Translations under genes and position numbers: made by a program
DNA from: Evansella vedderi
Lineage (GTDB): Bacteria > Bacillota > Bacilli > Bacillales > Salisediminibacteriaceae
Direction of reading: 5' to 3'
Assembly (NCBI RefSeq): GCF_030813435.1
Contig: NZ_JAUSUG010000023.1
Location: 1 to 64,000 of the forward strand
DNA: 64,000 bases
Shown: positions 42,628 to 51,111 of the stretch, one piece after another
Layout: each line of letters begins with the position of its first letter
Position numbering within the stretch: the stretch's first letter is position 1
The notes under the pieces: generated by a model
Databases searched by the model: none
The model's input: only the letters and a program-made list of their open reading frames with translations
What the model was told of the DNA's origin: nothing

Positions 42628-44478
42628 ATGAACATTCATTTAGATGAATATCAAAATGTCGTTAAAGATGGAAATAAGAAGATTTTATCTACCACTGCTG
42701 GATTTGGGCTTCTTCGTAAGGGATTGATTGAAAACTTAGGGCAAAAAAGAGCAAAAGGTTTTCTTCTTCGCTATGGGTGGAGTTTAGGTGTAAGTGTCGC
42801 CCAGGAAGCGATGAAACAAAGCTCCGACATTGTTGAATTAATCAAACAAGCATCCACCTTACATTTGAATACTGGACATATTAGTGATATGAAGTCTGAA
42901 AGATTTATTGAAACAGACGATTCGGGGAATATAAAGTCCATTCGTGCACATGGAACGTGGATGGATTCTTTTGAAGCAAATGAGCATCTTAAGCACCATG
43001 GTATATCTGACTCCCCCGTTTGTCATACGTTGACCGGATATGCCAGCGGTTATATGACTACGATCTTAAATAGAGAGATCATATTAATCGAGACTTCCTG
43101 CATTGGTAACGGAGATGAACAATGTAGATACGAAATGAGACAATTGGAAGATTGGGGAAGTGAAGTAGAAGAAGAACTTGCCCTTTATAACGAAATGAAT
43201 ATTATAGAAGAGTTGAATGAGACATACGAACAACTGTTGGAACAGAAAAATTATATTGATAAAGTAGCAAAATTCCATACAAAATTAACGGAAAGTATTT
43301 CGGATGGAAGGAATTTACAAGATATTGCTGATACAACGTTTAAATTGTTAGGGATTCCCGTATCTATTGAAGATTTGAATTTCCAGAAAATTGTCTACTC
43401 GGGGACGAATGAAGAAGATTATGTCCAATTAAACCAAGACTTATTGAAGTATTTAAATAATAAATTGTACAGGAATCATCATTCATTTCCTTTATATAAA
43501 GAGACAATTCGGTTAAAAACAAAGTTACAAGATCGTCTTATTACTCCTATCTATGTTCAAAAAAAGGTTATTGGATATTGCACCTTTTATCAATTTATCG
43601 ATTCAACCACCATTTCAGAGAATGATGTACTATTCGTAGAAAGAGTGGCAAATGCAGCTTCTTTATATTTATTAAATGAAAAAACTAGTTTTGAAGCGAT
43701 TGAAAAAATGAAGGGATATTTTTTAGAACAAGTTTTGAAGAGGCAATTTATGTCTAAAGAGGATGTCATTAGTCGTGGTAGATATATGGGAATAGATCTT
43801 CATTCTCCATTTTATATAGCTGCAATTGATTATACGGAAAAGAGAAAATTAGTGAAGAATAATCCGGATCATTTTGATCTATTTTTGGAAACCATTGTAA
43901 AATTCCTTGATATTAAAGGATATAAAGTACTAATTGGTCAGCATGAAGGACACATAATCATGCTATTACCTGAAGTAGACAATAAAATATCTATATTTGA
44001 GTCCATTTTAAAACATATAGAAAAGAGCTTTCCTAACTATCGATATCAAGTTGGAATTAGTGACAAAGCGGATGATATTGACGATATACTAGACTATTTG
44101 GAAGAGGCACTTATCGCTTTACGCATGTCTACAGATCAAAAGATTATTTACTTTAAAGATTTAGGGATAGTAGGTGTGTTAATTAATTCAAAGAATGTAA
44201 GCGGTATTAAAAAGATAGCAAAACAAGAGCTAGGGCCCCTATATAGTCTACGAGAAACAAAAAAGAAGGAGTTATTAAAAACACTTTATGTATTTCTCGC
44301 AAATGGCGGGAAACTACAGCAAACTATGGATGACCTTGCATTATCCATGAGTGGGCTTACGTACCGTGTAAATAAAATAGAGCAGATGATTAATAAGGAT
44401 TTACGGGACCCTACTCAAAGCTATCAACTCTTGCTTATTTTGGATTCACTTATTGCTTTAGGGGAGTTGGATTTGTAA
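42628..44478 (+). CDS. Regulator: XylR-type aromatic sensor (XylR_N/V4R) joined to a PucR-type HTH
   Basis: This is a 616-aa cytoplasmic regulator. Residues 1-175 match the XylR_N plus V4R sensor of XylR/DmpR: FGLLRKGLIENLG, SDMKSERF, HGTWMDSFEA and the V4R cysteines around CIGNGDEQC. A coiled-coil linker and a GAF-like region (about 215-350) follow. The C-terminus (about 540-612, with LLKTLYVFLANGGKLQQT, LSMSGLTYRVNKIEQ and YQLLLILDSLIALGEL) is the PucR/CdaR HTH. There is no AAA+ sigma-54 domain. It probably activates the cluster when it binds a phenolic. It is the best candidate ligand of the CCAAT-N7-ATTGG palindromes, although the GntR protein is an alternative. Confidence 0.85.
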   Translation: MNIHLDEYQNVVKDGNKKILSTTAGFGLLRKGLIENLGQKRAKGFLLRYGWSLGVSVAQEAMKQSSDIVELIKQASTLHLNTGHISDMKSERFIETDDSGNIKSIRAHGTWMDSFEANEHLKHHGISDSPVCHTLTGYASGYMTTILNREIILIETSCIGNGDEQCRYEMRQLEDWGSEVEEELALYNEMNIIEELNETYEQLLEQKNYIDKVAKFHTKLTESISDGRNLQDIADTTFKLLGIPVSIEDLNFQKIVYSGTNEEDYVQLNQDLLKYLNNKLYRNHHSFPLYKETIRLKTKLQDRLITPIYVQKKVIGYCTFYQFIDSTTISENDVLFVERVANAASLYLLNEKTSFEAIEKMKGYFLEQVLKRQFMSKEDVISRGRYMGIDLHSPFYIAAIDYTEKRKLVKNNPDHFDLFLETIVKFLDIKGYKVLIGQHEGHIIMLLPEVDNKISIFESILKHIEKSFPNYRYQVGISDKADDIDDILDYLEEALIALRMSTDQKIIYFKDLGIVGVLINSKNVSGIKKIAKQELGPLYSLRETKKKELLKTLYVFLANGGKLQQTMDDLALSMSGLTYRVNKIEQMINKDLRDPTQSYQLLLILDSLIALGELDL

Positions 44479-44500
44479 CCCATCCTAGCTGTAGTGGACA

Positions 44501-44551
44501 ATAGTAACAATGTCTAAGGCGAAAAATTATTGTCAAGGACGTTGTTACTAT
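44501..44551 (+). terminator. Hairpin downstream of the sensor-regulator gene
   Basis: ATAGTAACAA (44501-44510) pairs with TTGTTACTAT (44542-44551), and TGTC with GGAC inside. It has no T-run, so it may be a 3'-end stabiliser or a weak terminator. Confidence 0.55.
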
Positions 44552-44701
44552 ATCTATGATTAGAATTACCAAGGGCTGCATTAAGTTGCTAGCTTTATTT
44601 TTTTATTTATTATTAGAAGAATCTCCACCCTTATGTAACCCCAGCGTTAAAACTAAGAACTCTTAATAAATAGCAGACTCATATTTAGTTTAAATGGAAA
44701 T

Positions 44702-44718
44702 CCAATAAAAAATATTGA
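44702..44718. promoter_or_regulatory. Regulon palindrome, copy 3
   Basis: CCAAT-AAAAAAT-ATTGA matches the consensus with one change. It lies 236 bp before the first permease gene. Confidence 0.65.
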
Positions 44719-44730
44719 AAATTCATAAGA

Positions 44731-44789
44731 AAATGACTAGTTTTTCTCCTTTAAATTGAAAACGCTTTATTATACACTTCTGTTATTAC
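44731..44789 (+). promoter_or_regulatory. Shared promoter block A, second copy
   Basis: The segment AATGACTAGTTTTTCTCC to TTATTAC is closely similar to 33761-33815. It contains TGAAAACGCTTTAT (44757-44770), a near-consensus cre site with the same off-consensus positions as the other copy. Confidence 0.62.
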
Positions 44790-44954
44790 TAAGATTAATA
44801 TGATGGAAATAAAGTAAATGCTAAATAGCTTGTTTTTATTTTAGTTTGCTTATTCATTTAGTATTTATAGGCGAAGTTAATTATTTATTAACTTTGTTAA
44901 CATTATTAAAGTTCAAAAATTCTAAATGTTCAAACTTGATAAGGGGGTAGGAGA

Positions 44955-45899
44955 ATGGGGGCATTTATTATTAAAAGGTTGTTTCAAACTATAGCAGTTT
45001 TATTTTTTGTTACTTTAATTGTATTCATGATAATTCAAATATTACCGGGTGATCCAGCTCAAACGATGCTTGGCGCTGATGCAAGTCAAGAACAAATCCA
45101 AAAATTACGTGAAGAATTAGGATTAAATGACCCATTTATTGTTCAGTATTTTAACTGGGCAGCTGGAGTAATAGGAGGGGACTTAGGGCATTCCATTTTT
45201 TATAAAGAAACAGTTATCAACTTAATGAGTTCACGATTTCCAATTACTCTAACCATTGGTATATCTGCGTTAATAGTTACAGTGATAATTGGTATTCCAT
45301 TAGGAGTAATTGCAGCGGTTAATCGAGGTGGAGCTATTGATTCAGTTGTAGTAGTTCTATCGAATATTGGAATTGCTACACCAAATTTTTGGTTAGGTAT
45401 TTTAGGAGTATATTTTTTAAGTTTAAAGTTAGGCTGGTTGCCAGTACAAGGCTATGTATCGCCATTTACGGATCCTATAGGTGGATTGAAAACAATCATA
45501 ATGCCTGTACTTGTTTTGGCGGCTACAACAATTGCATCAGTAATGAGACAAACGAGATCAGCAATGCTTGAAGTAATACACCAAGACTTTATTCGGACTG
45601 CAAGGTCAAAAGGACTTAAGGAAAGGTTCGTCATCATTAAGCATGGTTTACGCAATGCGCTAATACCAGTTATTACGTTACTAGGATTACAGTTAGGGAA
45701 TATAATTGGCGGTACAGTCCTGATTGAACAAGTATTTAATATACCAGGAATGGGATCTCTTTTAGTCAGTTCTGTTTTTATGAAGGATTTTATTGTCGTT
45801 CAAGCATGTGTACTAGTTATTGCTGTATTAGTTGTTTTTGCAAATTTATTTGTTGATTTAGCTTATCGATTGATTGACCCACGTATTAAATATAACTAA
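44955..45899 (+). CDS. ABC transporter permease (DppB-like)
   Basis: This is a 314-aa inner-membrane permease of the peptide/nickel/opine family with six predicted membrane segments. The first is at residues 10-30, then VQYFNWAAGVIGGDLG and RFPITLTIGISALIV, and the EAA-like loop reads RTARSKGLKERFVIIKHGLRNALIP. The sequence is normal in length. It forms the channel with the DppC-like protein 23 bp downstream. The substrate of this family cannot be read from the sequence; context suggests the catabolic substrate or a conjugate of it. It heads a four-gene operon under the regulon palindrome. Confidence 0.93.
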   Translation: MGAFIIKRLFQTIAVLFFVTLIVFMIIQILPGDPAQTMLGADASQEQIQKLREELGLNDPFIVQYFNWAAGVIGGDLGHSIFYKETVINLMSSRFPITLTIGISALIVTVIIGIPLGVIAAVNRGGAIDSVVVVLSNIGIATPNFWLGILGVYFLSLKLGWLPVQGYVSPFTDPIGGLKTIIMPVLVLAATTIASVMRQTRSAMLEVIHQDFIRTARSKGLKERFVIIKHGLRNALIPVITLLGLQLGNIIGGTVLIEQVFNIPGMGSLLVSSVFMKDFIVVQACVLVIAVLVVFANLFVDLAYRLIDPRIKYN

Positions 45900-45922
45900 A
45901 TAGAAAGGTGTGAATAAATACT

Positions 45923-46810
45923 GTGGAAGCTACTCAAAAAGTAGAAATAAATGTTCCCCGTAGGAAAAGTGAATTTCAAAAGTTTATAAAAGTGTTACTA
46001 GCTAGGAAAGTAGTTGTGATAAGTTTAAGTATCCTTTTCTTATTGGTGGTAGTAGCTATATTTGCTCCTTGGATTGCTCCTTACAATCCATATACTCAAA
46101 ACATAGCAAATTCGTTACAACCACCAAGTAAAGAACATATATTAGGAACGGATCAATTAGGTAGAGATGTATTAAGTAGAATTATTTATGGTTCGAGAGC
46201 TTCCTTAATTGTAGGATTTTCCTCTGTAGCTTTAGCTGGTGTTATTGGGAGTACATTAGGCTTGGTTGCTGGATATTTCGGAGGAATTCTTGATTCGATA
46301 ATAATGCGGTTTATGGATGCTTTACTTGCTATTCCTCCAATTGTTTTAGCACTTTCATTAGGAGCTGCTTTAGGGGGCGGTTTAGTCGGGGTAGTTGTTG
46401 CGTTAGGTGTCGCACTAATCCCCACGTATGCACGTTTAATGCGTGGCCAAGTAATGGCTGTTCGAGAAATGGATTATATAAAAGCTGGTGAAATAAGTGG
46501 TATTAGTAACTTACGTAATATCCTAGTTCATGTAATGCCAAATTGTATCTCACCAATAATTGTATTAGCTACATTAAATCTAGGTATAGCGATATTAGCA
46601 GAAGCAGGACTTAGTTTTCTTGGGTTAGGTGTAAATCCACCTCAAGCAGCATGGGGATCAATGGTAAATGACGGATATCAATATCTATCTAGGTTACCAG
46701 GGCTATCATTTGCTCCAGGTTTATGCATTGTTTTAGTAGTTATGGCATTTAACATCGTAGGTGATGCATTAAGGGATGCACTAGATCCGAAGCTGAGGGG
46801 CTCATTATAG
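45923..46810 (+). CDS. ABC transporter permease (DppC-like)
   Basis: This is a 295-aa second permease. A cytoplasmic N-terminus (25 residues), a first membrane segment (about 28-50), the PYNPYTQNIANSLQPPSKEHILGTDQLGRDV segment typical of DppC/OppC and five further hydrophobic segments are seen. The EAA-like loop is YIKAGEISGISNLRNILVHVMP. The start is GTG with AAAGGTG upstream; the spacing is a little long (11 bases), so a lower translation level is possible. Confidence 0.92.
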   Translation: MEATQKVEINVPRRKSEFQKFIKVLLARKVVVISLSILFLLVVVAIFAPWIAPYNPYTQNIANSLQPPSKEHILGTDQLGRDVLSRIIYGSRASLIVGFSSVALAGVIGSTLGLVAGYFGGILDSIIMRFMDALLAIPPIVLALSLGAALGGGLVGVVVALGVALIPTYARLMRGQVMAVREMDYIKAGEISGISNLRNILVHVMPNCISPIIVLATLNLGIAILAEAGLSFLGLGVNPPQAAWGSMVNDGYQYLSRLPGLSFAPGLCIVLVVMAFNIVGDALRDALDPKLRGSL

Positions 46811-46962
46811 CTTTATAGACGATAAGTAAGGTGAATTTTTCCATAGATAGCCGTCTAGTCAAAGGTACGTTTAAGCGGTGTCAATGAGATCCGTGGTTGC
46901 CTTACGTTTTCATTTATAAATTACGGTACAGCCTATCTTAACAGAGAATGGAGGTAACAATA

Positions 46963-48999
46963 ATGAGTCATTTATTAGAAGTAAAGAACTTAAAAACCTA
47001 TTTTAAATTAAATGATCAAACGGTAAAAGCAGTGGATGATGTTTCTTATCATGTAAATGAGGGTGAAATTGTTGCTATTGTTGGAGAAAGTGGTTCAGGA
47101 AAGTCTGTTACTCAATACTCTGGTATAAAATTGATCCCACAATCTGCAGAAATTGTTTCAGGTGAAGTTATTTTTGAAGGATCAGATTTACTAAAATACA
47201 AAGAGAATAGCGAAGAGATGAGAAAAGTTCGTGGAGGGAAAATTGGAGTCATTTTTCAAGAACCTATGACATCATTAAATCCCGTATTAACGGTCGGAGA
47301 ACAAATAATGGAATCGGTTATGCTTCATAAGCAATTTTCTCGAAAAAGAGCAAAGGAAAGAGCAGTTGAATTATTAAATATGGTAGGAATTCCTGATGCT
47401 CAAGAACGAGTAAACCATTTTCCTTATCAATTTAGTGGTGGTATGCGTCAGAGAATTATGATTGCAATGGCTATGTCGTGTGATCCTAAACTATTAATAG
47501 CAGATGAAGCAACAACTGCTTTAGATGTTACTACTCAGGCACAATTGTTGGAGTTGTTAAAAGATATTGTAAAGAGAACGAATACATCAATTATATTAGT
47601 TACTCATAATTTAGGAATTGTTGCACGCTATGCAGATCGCATCTATGTTATGTATGCAGGAAGAATTGTAGAATCAGGTGAAAATAAGGATATTTTTATA
47701 AAACCAAAACATCCTTATACAATCGGCTTACTAAATTCAGTACCAAGACTAGATGATCCGAAAGATCGTAAACTAATACCTATAGAAGGATTACCTCCTG
47801 ATTTAGCAAACAAACCAAAAACTTGTTCCTTTCTTGATAGATGTCCTTTTAAAATGGAGGCTTGTGAATATTCTCCTGCTCCTCAATTGGTTGAGGTAGA
47901 TAAAGGACATTATGTGTCTTGTTACGCAGATATAAAAGGGAATGATTGGAATCTTAAATTTGAAGAAGAGTTTGCTAGTGCAAGCGAACAAGTAATTATG
48001 AAAAAGGAATGGAAATCCAAAGAGAATAACGGTGTCATCCTTGAAGTGCAAAATTTAAAAACATATTTTCCATTTACTAAAGGAATATTTAATAGAAAAA
48101 TAGCGGATATAAAAGCGGTGGATGATGTTTCTTTTAAAGTTTATAAAGGTGAAACTTTAGGATTAGTTGGAGAGAGTGGTTGCGGGAAAACTACAGTTGC
48201 AAGAAGTATTATACGTATGTATGAGCCCACAGACGGTAAGATTATTTTTAATGGTACAGACATTGCAAAGATGTCTAAACGAAATCTGAAAAATATTAGA
48301 AAAAACATGTCACTCGTTTTTCAAGATCCTAGTAGTTCACTAGATCCTAGACAAAAGGTGTTTAATATAATTGGCGAACCTTTAATCATCAATAAATTAG
48401 TAGATAGTAAAAAGGAATTACATGAACGGGTTGAAGAATTAATGCGTCTTGTTGGGCTAGATCCTAACTTAAAAGATCGAGTACCACATGAGTTTAGTGG
48501 TGGACAACGACAACGTATTGGAATTGCCCGTGCTCTAGCGAGTAACCCTTCTTTTATTGTATGTGATGAGGCTATTTCAGCTTTGGATGTATCAATTCAA
48601 GCACAAATTATTAATTTGTTAGAAGAGTTACAGGAAAAGTTAGGATTAACTTATTTATTTATAGCACATGATTTATCTGTAGTTCGTCATATCGCTGATC
48701 GAGTTGCAGTTATGTACTTAGGAAAAATAGTGGAGATAGGTGATTGGAAATCTTTATATGATAATCCGAAACATCCATATACAAAAGCTTTATTAGATGC
48801 GGTTCCAATACCTGATCCACTCATTGAAGAACAACGGGAACACAAAGTGTTAAAAGGAGAAGTTCCAAGTTTATTATCAAGGCCTAAAGGATGTGTTTTC
48901 TCTAACCGTTGTCCAATTGCTACCGATGAGTGTAGAGAAATGGATCCACCACTAAGTGTAGAAGAAAATGGTCATGGTGTGGCGTGCATAAAAGTGTAG
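46963..48999 (+). CDS. Fused dipeptide/oligopeptide-type ABC ATPase (DppD-DppF fusion)
   Basis: This 678-aa protein carries two complete ABC ATPase domains. Domain 1 (about 1-330) has Walker A GESGSGKS, signature FSGGMRQR and Walker B LLIADEAT, and ends with a cysteine-rich oligopeptide-transporter tail (CSFLDRCPF). Domain 2 (about 345-678) has Walker A GESGCGKT, signature FSGGQRQR, Walker B FIVCDEAI and a second such tail (CVFSNRCPI). In most systems these are two genes. The ATG at 46963 follows GGAGGT 8 bases upstream. A 150-bp gap separates it from the permease gene. It powers uptake with the two permeases and the binding protein. Confidence 0.94.
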   Translation: MSHLLEVKNLKTYFKLNDQTVKAVDDVSYHVNEGEIVAIVGESGSGKSVTQYSGIKLIPQSAEIVSGEVIFEGSDLLKYKENSEEMRKVRGGKIGVIFQEPMTSLNPVLTVGEQIMESVMLHKQFSRKRAKERAVELLNMVGIPDAQERVNHFPYQFSGGMRQRIMIAMAMSCDPKLLIADEATTALDVTTQAQLLELLKDIVKRTNTSIILVTHNLGIVARYADRIYVMYAGRIVESGENKDIFIKPKHPYTIGLLNSVPRLDDPKDRKLIPIEGLPPDLANKPKTCSFLDRCPFKMEACEYSPAPQLVEVDKGHYVSCYADIKGNDWNLKFEEEFASASEQVIMKKEWKSKENNGVILEVQNLKTYFPFTKGIFNRKIADIKAVDDVSFKVYKGETLGLVGESGCGKTTVARSIIRMYEPTDGKIIFNGTDIAKMSKRNLKNIRKNMSLVFQDPSSSLDPRQKVFNIIGEPLIINKLVDSKKELHERVEELMRLVGLDPNLKDRVPHEFSGGQRQRIGIARALASNPSFIVCDEAISALDVSIQAQIINLLEELQEKLGLTYLFIAHDLSVVRHIADRVAVMYLGKIVEIGDWKSLYDNPKHPYTKALLDAVPIPDPLIEEQREHKVLKGEVPSLLSRPKGCVFSNRCPIATDECREMDPPLSVEENGHGVACIKV

Positions 49000-49187
49000 C
49001 GTGTACTAGGTAAAATGTTTTTTGTTTATGTGAATAAGGAGGTGTTAATTAAACCCTATGAATACTAATGGTTTGCAAAACGTATTCTGAAGATTCAGTC
49101 TTTTGTGATGGTTAAAAATTTATTGGTGTTTATTAATCGTGAAAGAACAATGAATTTTAATTATTAATAATTAGGGGGCGATACAAG

Positions 49188-50795
49188 ATGAAGAGAAGGA
49201 ATGTAAATTTTGTATTATTTATTATCACCATGATTATTTTCGTACTAACTGCTTGCTCTGATGATAGCAGTACTGAGGTTGTAGAAGGTGGAGAAGAAAA
49301 TAAGGAGCAAGGTGTAACAGAAACAAGTGAAAATGACAAGTATGGAGGGACAGTGAAAGTCCGAATTGCACAACAGCCAAGGAGTTTTGGATTTCCTCCG
49401 GCAATAGCAAATAATCCGACACCTTCCATTCCCGTAGCATTACCTGCATTGGAAACTCTCGGTCGTTTTGATCAAGATGGTAATGTTCAGCCATGGCTTG
49501 CCAGAGACTGGGATATGGATGATGAGGCAGAAACAGTAACTGTTTATTTAGAAGAAGGTATTAAATTCCATGATGGTACGGATTTTAATTCAGAAGCTGT
49601 TAAGTGGGTCTTTGACCAGATAATTGATACTCACCCTTCATTGTCTGCCATTGACAGCGTGGAGATAATAGATGACCATACTTTAGTTTTTCATTTTGAA
49701 GAATATATTTCTGGTGCTCATATAAATATGTTTACCATTGTTCCAATTGGTTCTCCAACTGCATACGAGGAATTAGGTGAAGAAGGGAACTGGAATCACC
49801 CAGTTGGTACAGGGCCATTTAAGTTTGACAGTATGGAAAATAATCATTATATCAAATTTGTTAGAAATGATGATTATTGGATAGATGGATTACCTTATTT
49901 AGACAGTTTTGAATTTAGAATTATTCCAAATGAAACAACTGCTATAAATACATTTTTAGCAAATGAAGTAGATATTGCCTTACATTTAGGAGCTAATAGT
50001 ATCGCCGAATTAAATACCTCTTCAGATATTTTAGTGGTTGATCCGACAACTTCAATTGGTCTAAGGGGGATAGGTATTATACCAAATACGAGTGACCCAG
50101 ATTCTCCATTAGCAGATATTCGAGTTCGAAAGGCGATATCGCACGCGATTGATAGAGAACAACTTGCTGAATCGATTTTTCATGGATATGCTACAGCATC
50201 AAATCAACTCACTTTACCTAATTCATGGAGCTATAATCCCGATTTAGATCCATTTGAGTATAATCCAGAAAAAGCTAAGGAGTTATTGGCAGAAGCTGGT
50301 TATCCTGATGGGTTTCAAACAACCATATATACACAAAATGTGAGAAGCTTTTTAATGCAAGCGGTACAAGGGTATTTAGCCGAGGTGGGAATTGAAGTTG
50401 AAGTGGATGTAGTTGAGCAAGCTCGGTTTATGTCCATGATCTATGAAGAAGGATGGGATGGATTTACAGAGTTTATTTACTATAGTGCAGGTGATGAGTT
50501 AGGTACATTACTAAGACCATTCTTTGGTCCAAGTCCAGTTTTGTGGGGAAATATAATAGGAATTCCAGAAAATGTTGTGGATTTAGTTGTTAATTTTGAT
50601 CTTGAGATGGAGGAAAATAATCGTCAAAGATTAGCTCATGAACTTCAATCTGCAGTTATGGAAGAACATCATCTGTTTACACCATTATTTATTACACAAG
50701 AACCGTACTTGAAGTACAATTATGTACACGATGATGGGTATTATACGCTACGTGCCGACTTCTTTACTCCTGAAAAATTATGGATCGATAAATAA
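49188..50795 (+). CDS. Family 5 extracellular solute-binding lipoprotein (DppA/OppA-like)
   Basis: This is a 535-aa lipoprotein. The signal peptide (1-22) ends in a VLTAC lipobox, so Cys22 would be lipidated and anchored outside the membrane. A Ser/Glu-rich linker follows, then the SBP_bac_5 fold with GTVKVRIAQQPRSF, KFHDGTDFNSEAVKWVFDQ, VGTGPFKF and DIRVRKAISHAIDREQLAE. AGGGGGCGA lies 7-8 bases upstream. It captures the substrate for the ABC transporter encoded upstream (190 bp). The ligand is unknown; family 5 proteins bind peptides, opines, glycosides and others. Confidence 0.93.
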   Translation: MKRRNVNFVLFIITMIIFVLTACSDDSSTEVVEGGEENKEQGVTETSENDKYGGTVKVRIAQQPRSFGFPPAIANNPTPSIPVALPALETLGRFDQDGNVQPWLARDWDMDDEAETVTVYLEEGIKFHDGTDFNSEAVKWVFDQIIDTHPSLSAIDSVEIIDDHTLVFHFEEYISGAHINMFTIVPIGSPTAYEELGEEGNWNHPVGTGPFKFDSMENNHYIKFVRNDDYWIDGLPYLDSFEFRIIPNETTAINTFLANEVDIALHLGANSIAELNTSSDILVVDPTTSIGLRGIGIIPNTSDPDSPLADIRVRKAISHAIDREQLAESIFHGYATASNQLTLPNSWSYNPDLDPFEYNPEKAKELLAEAGYPDGFQTTIYTQNVRSFLMQAVQGYLAEVGIEVEVDVVEQARFMSMIYEEGWDGFTEFIYYSAGDELGTLLRPFFGPSPVLWGNIIGIPENVVDLVVNFDLEMEENNRQRLAHELQSAVMEEHHLFTPLFITQEPYLKYNYVHDDGYYTLRADFFTPEKLWIDK

Positions 50796-51111
50796 TTTCA
50801 AAGTATGAGGATGAATCAAAAGGTATGATAAAGTAATGTAGAACTCGATGGTACGTTCATTACTAGTTTGAAATGACAAACCTATTTCTATCAACCTTTT
50901 TAATAGAGTGTAAAGCCATCGTATCGGAAGTTGAGCCATAAGGTAAAATCAGCCTTATGGCTCAACTTAATAATAAAAATGATTTTTCATTAATTTCTGT
51001 ATTTCTATTCTTCCTATTTCCACCTAATTTCTTGCGGTTTTGTCGATAAGAACTATGTTAGACAGAATAACTTGAGAAGAGCATTATCTGTAGTGCCAGG
51101 AGGTATATAAA
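50796..51111. other. Spacer between transporter operon and sulfatase gene
   Basis: The only clear feature is the strong terminator at 50928-50968. The rest is AT-rich; no consensus operator copy was found before the sulfatase gene. Confidence 0.5.
50928..50968. terminator. Strong terminator of the ABC transporter operon
   Basis: AAGTTGAGCCATAAGG (50928-50943) and CCTTATGGCTCAACTT (50953-50968) form a perfect 16-bp stem with a 9-base loop. AATAATAAAA follows, with few T residues. Confidence 0.85.

Larger units (their letters stand above)
44552..44954. promoter_or_regulatory. Control region of the ABC transporter operon
   Basis: It holds operator copy 3 (44702-44718), shared promoter block A (44731-44789) and a cre-like site (44757-44770). 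No gene is seen. Confidence 0.6.
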
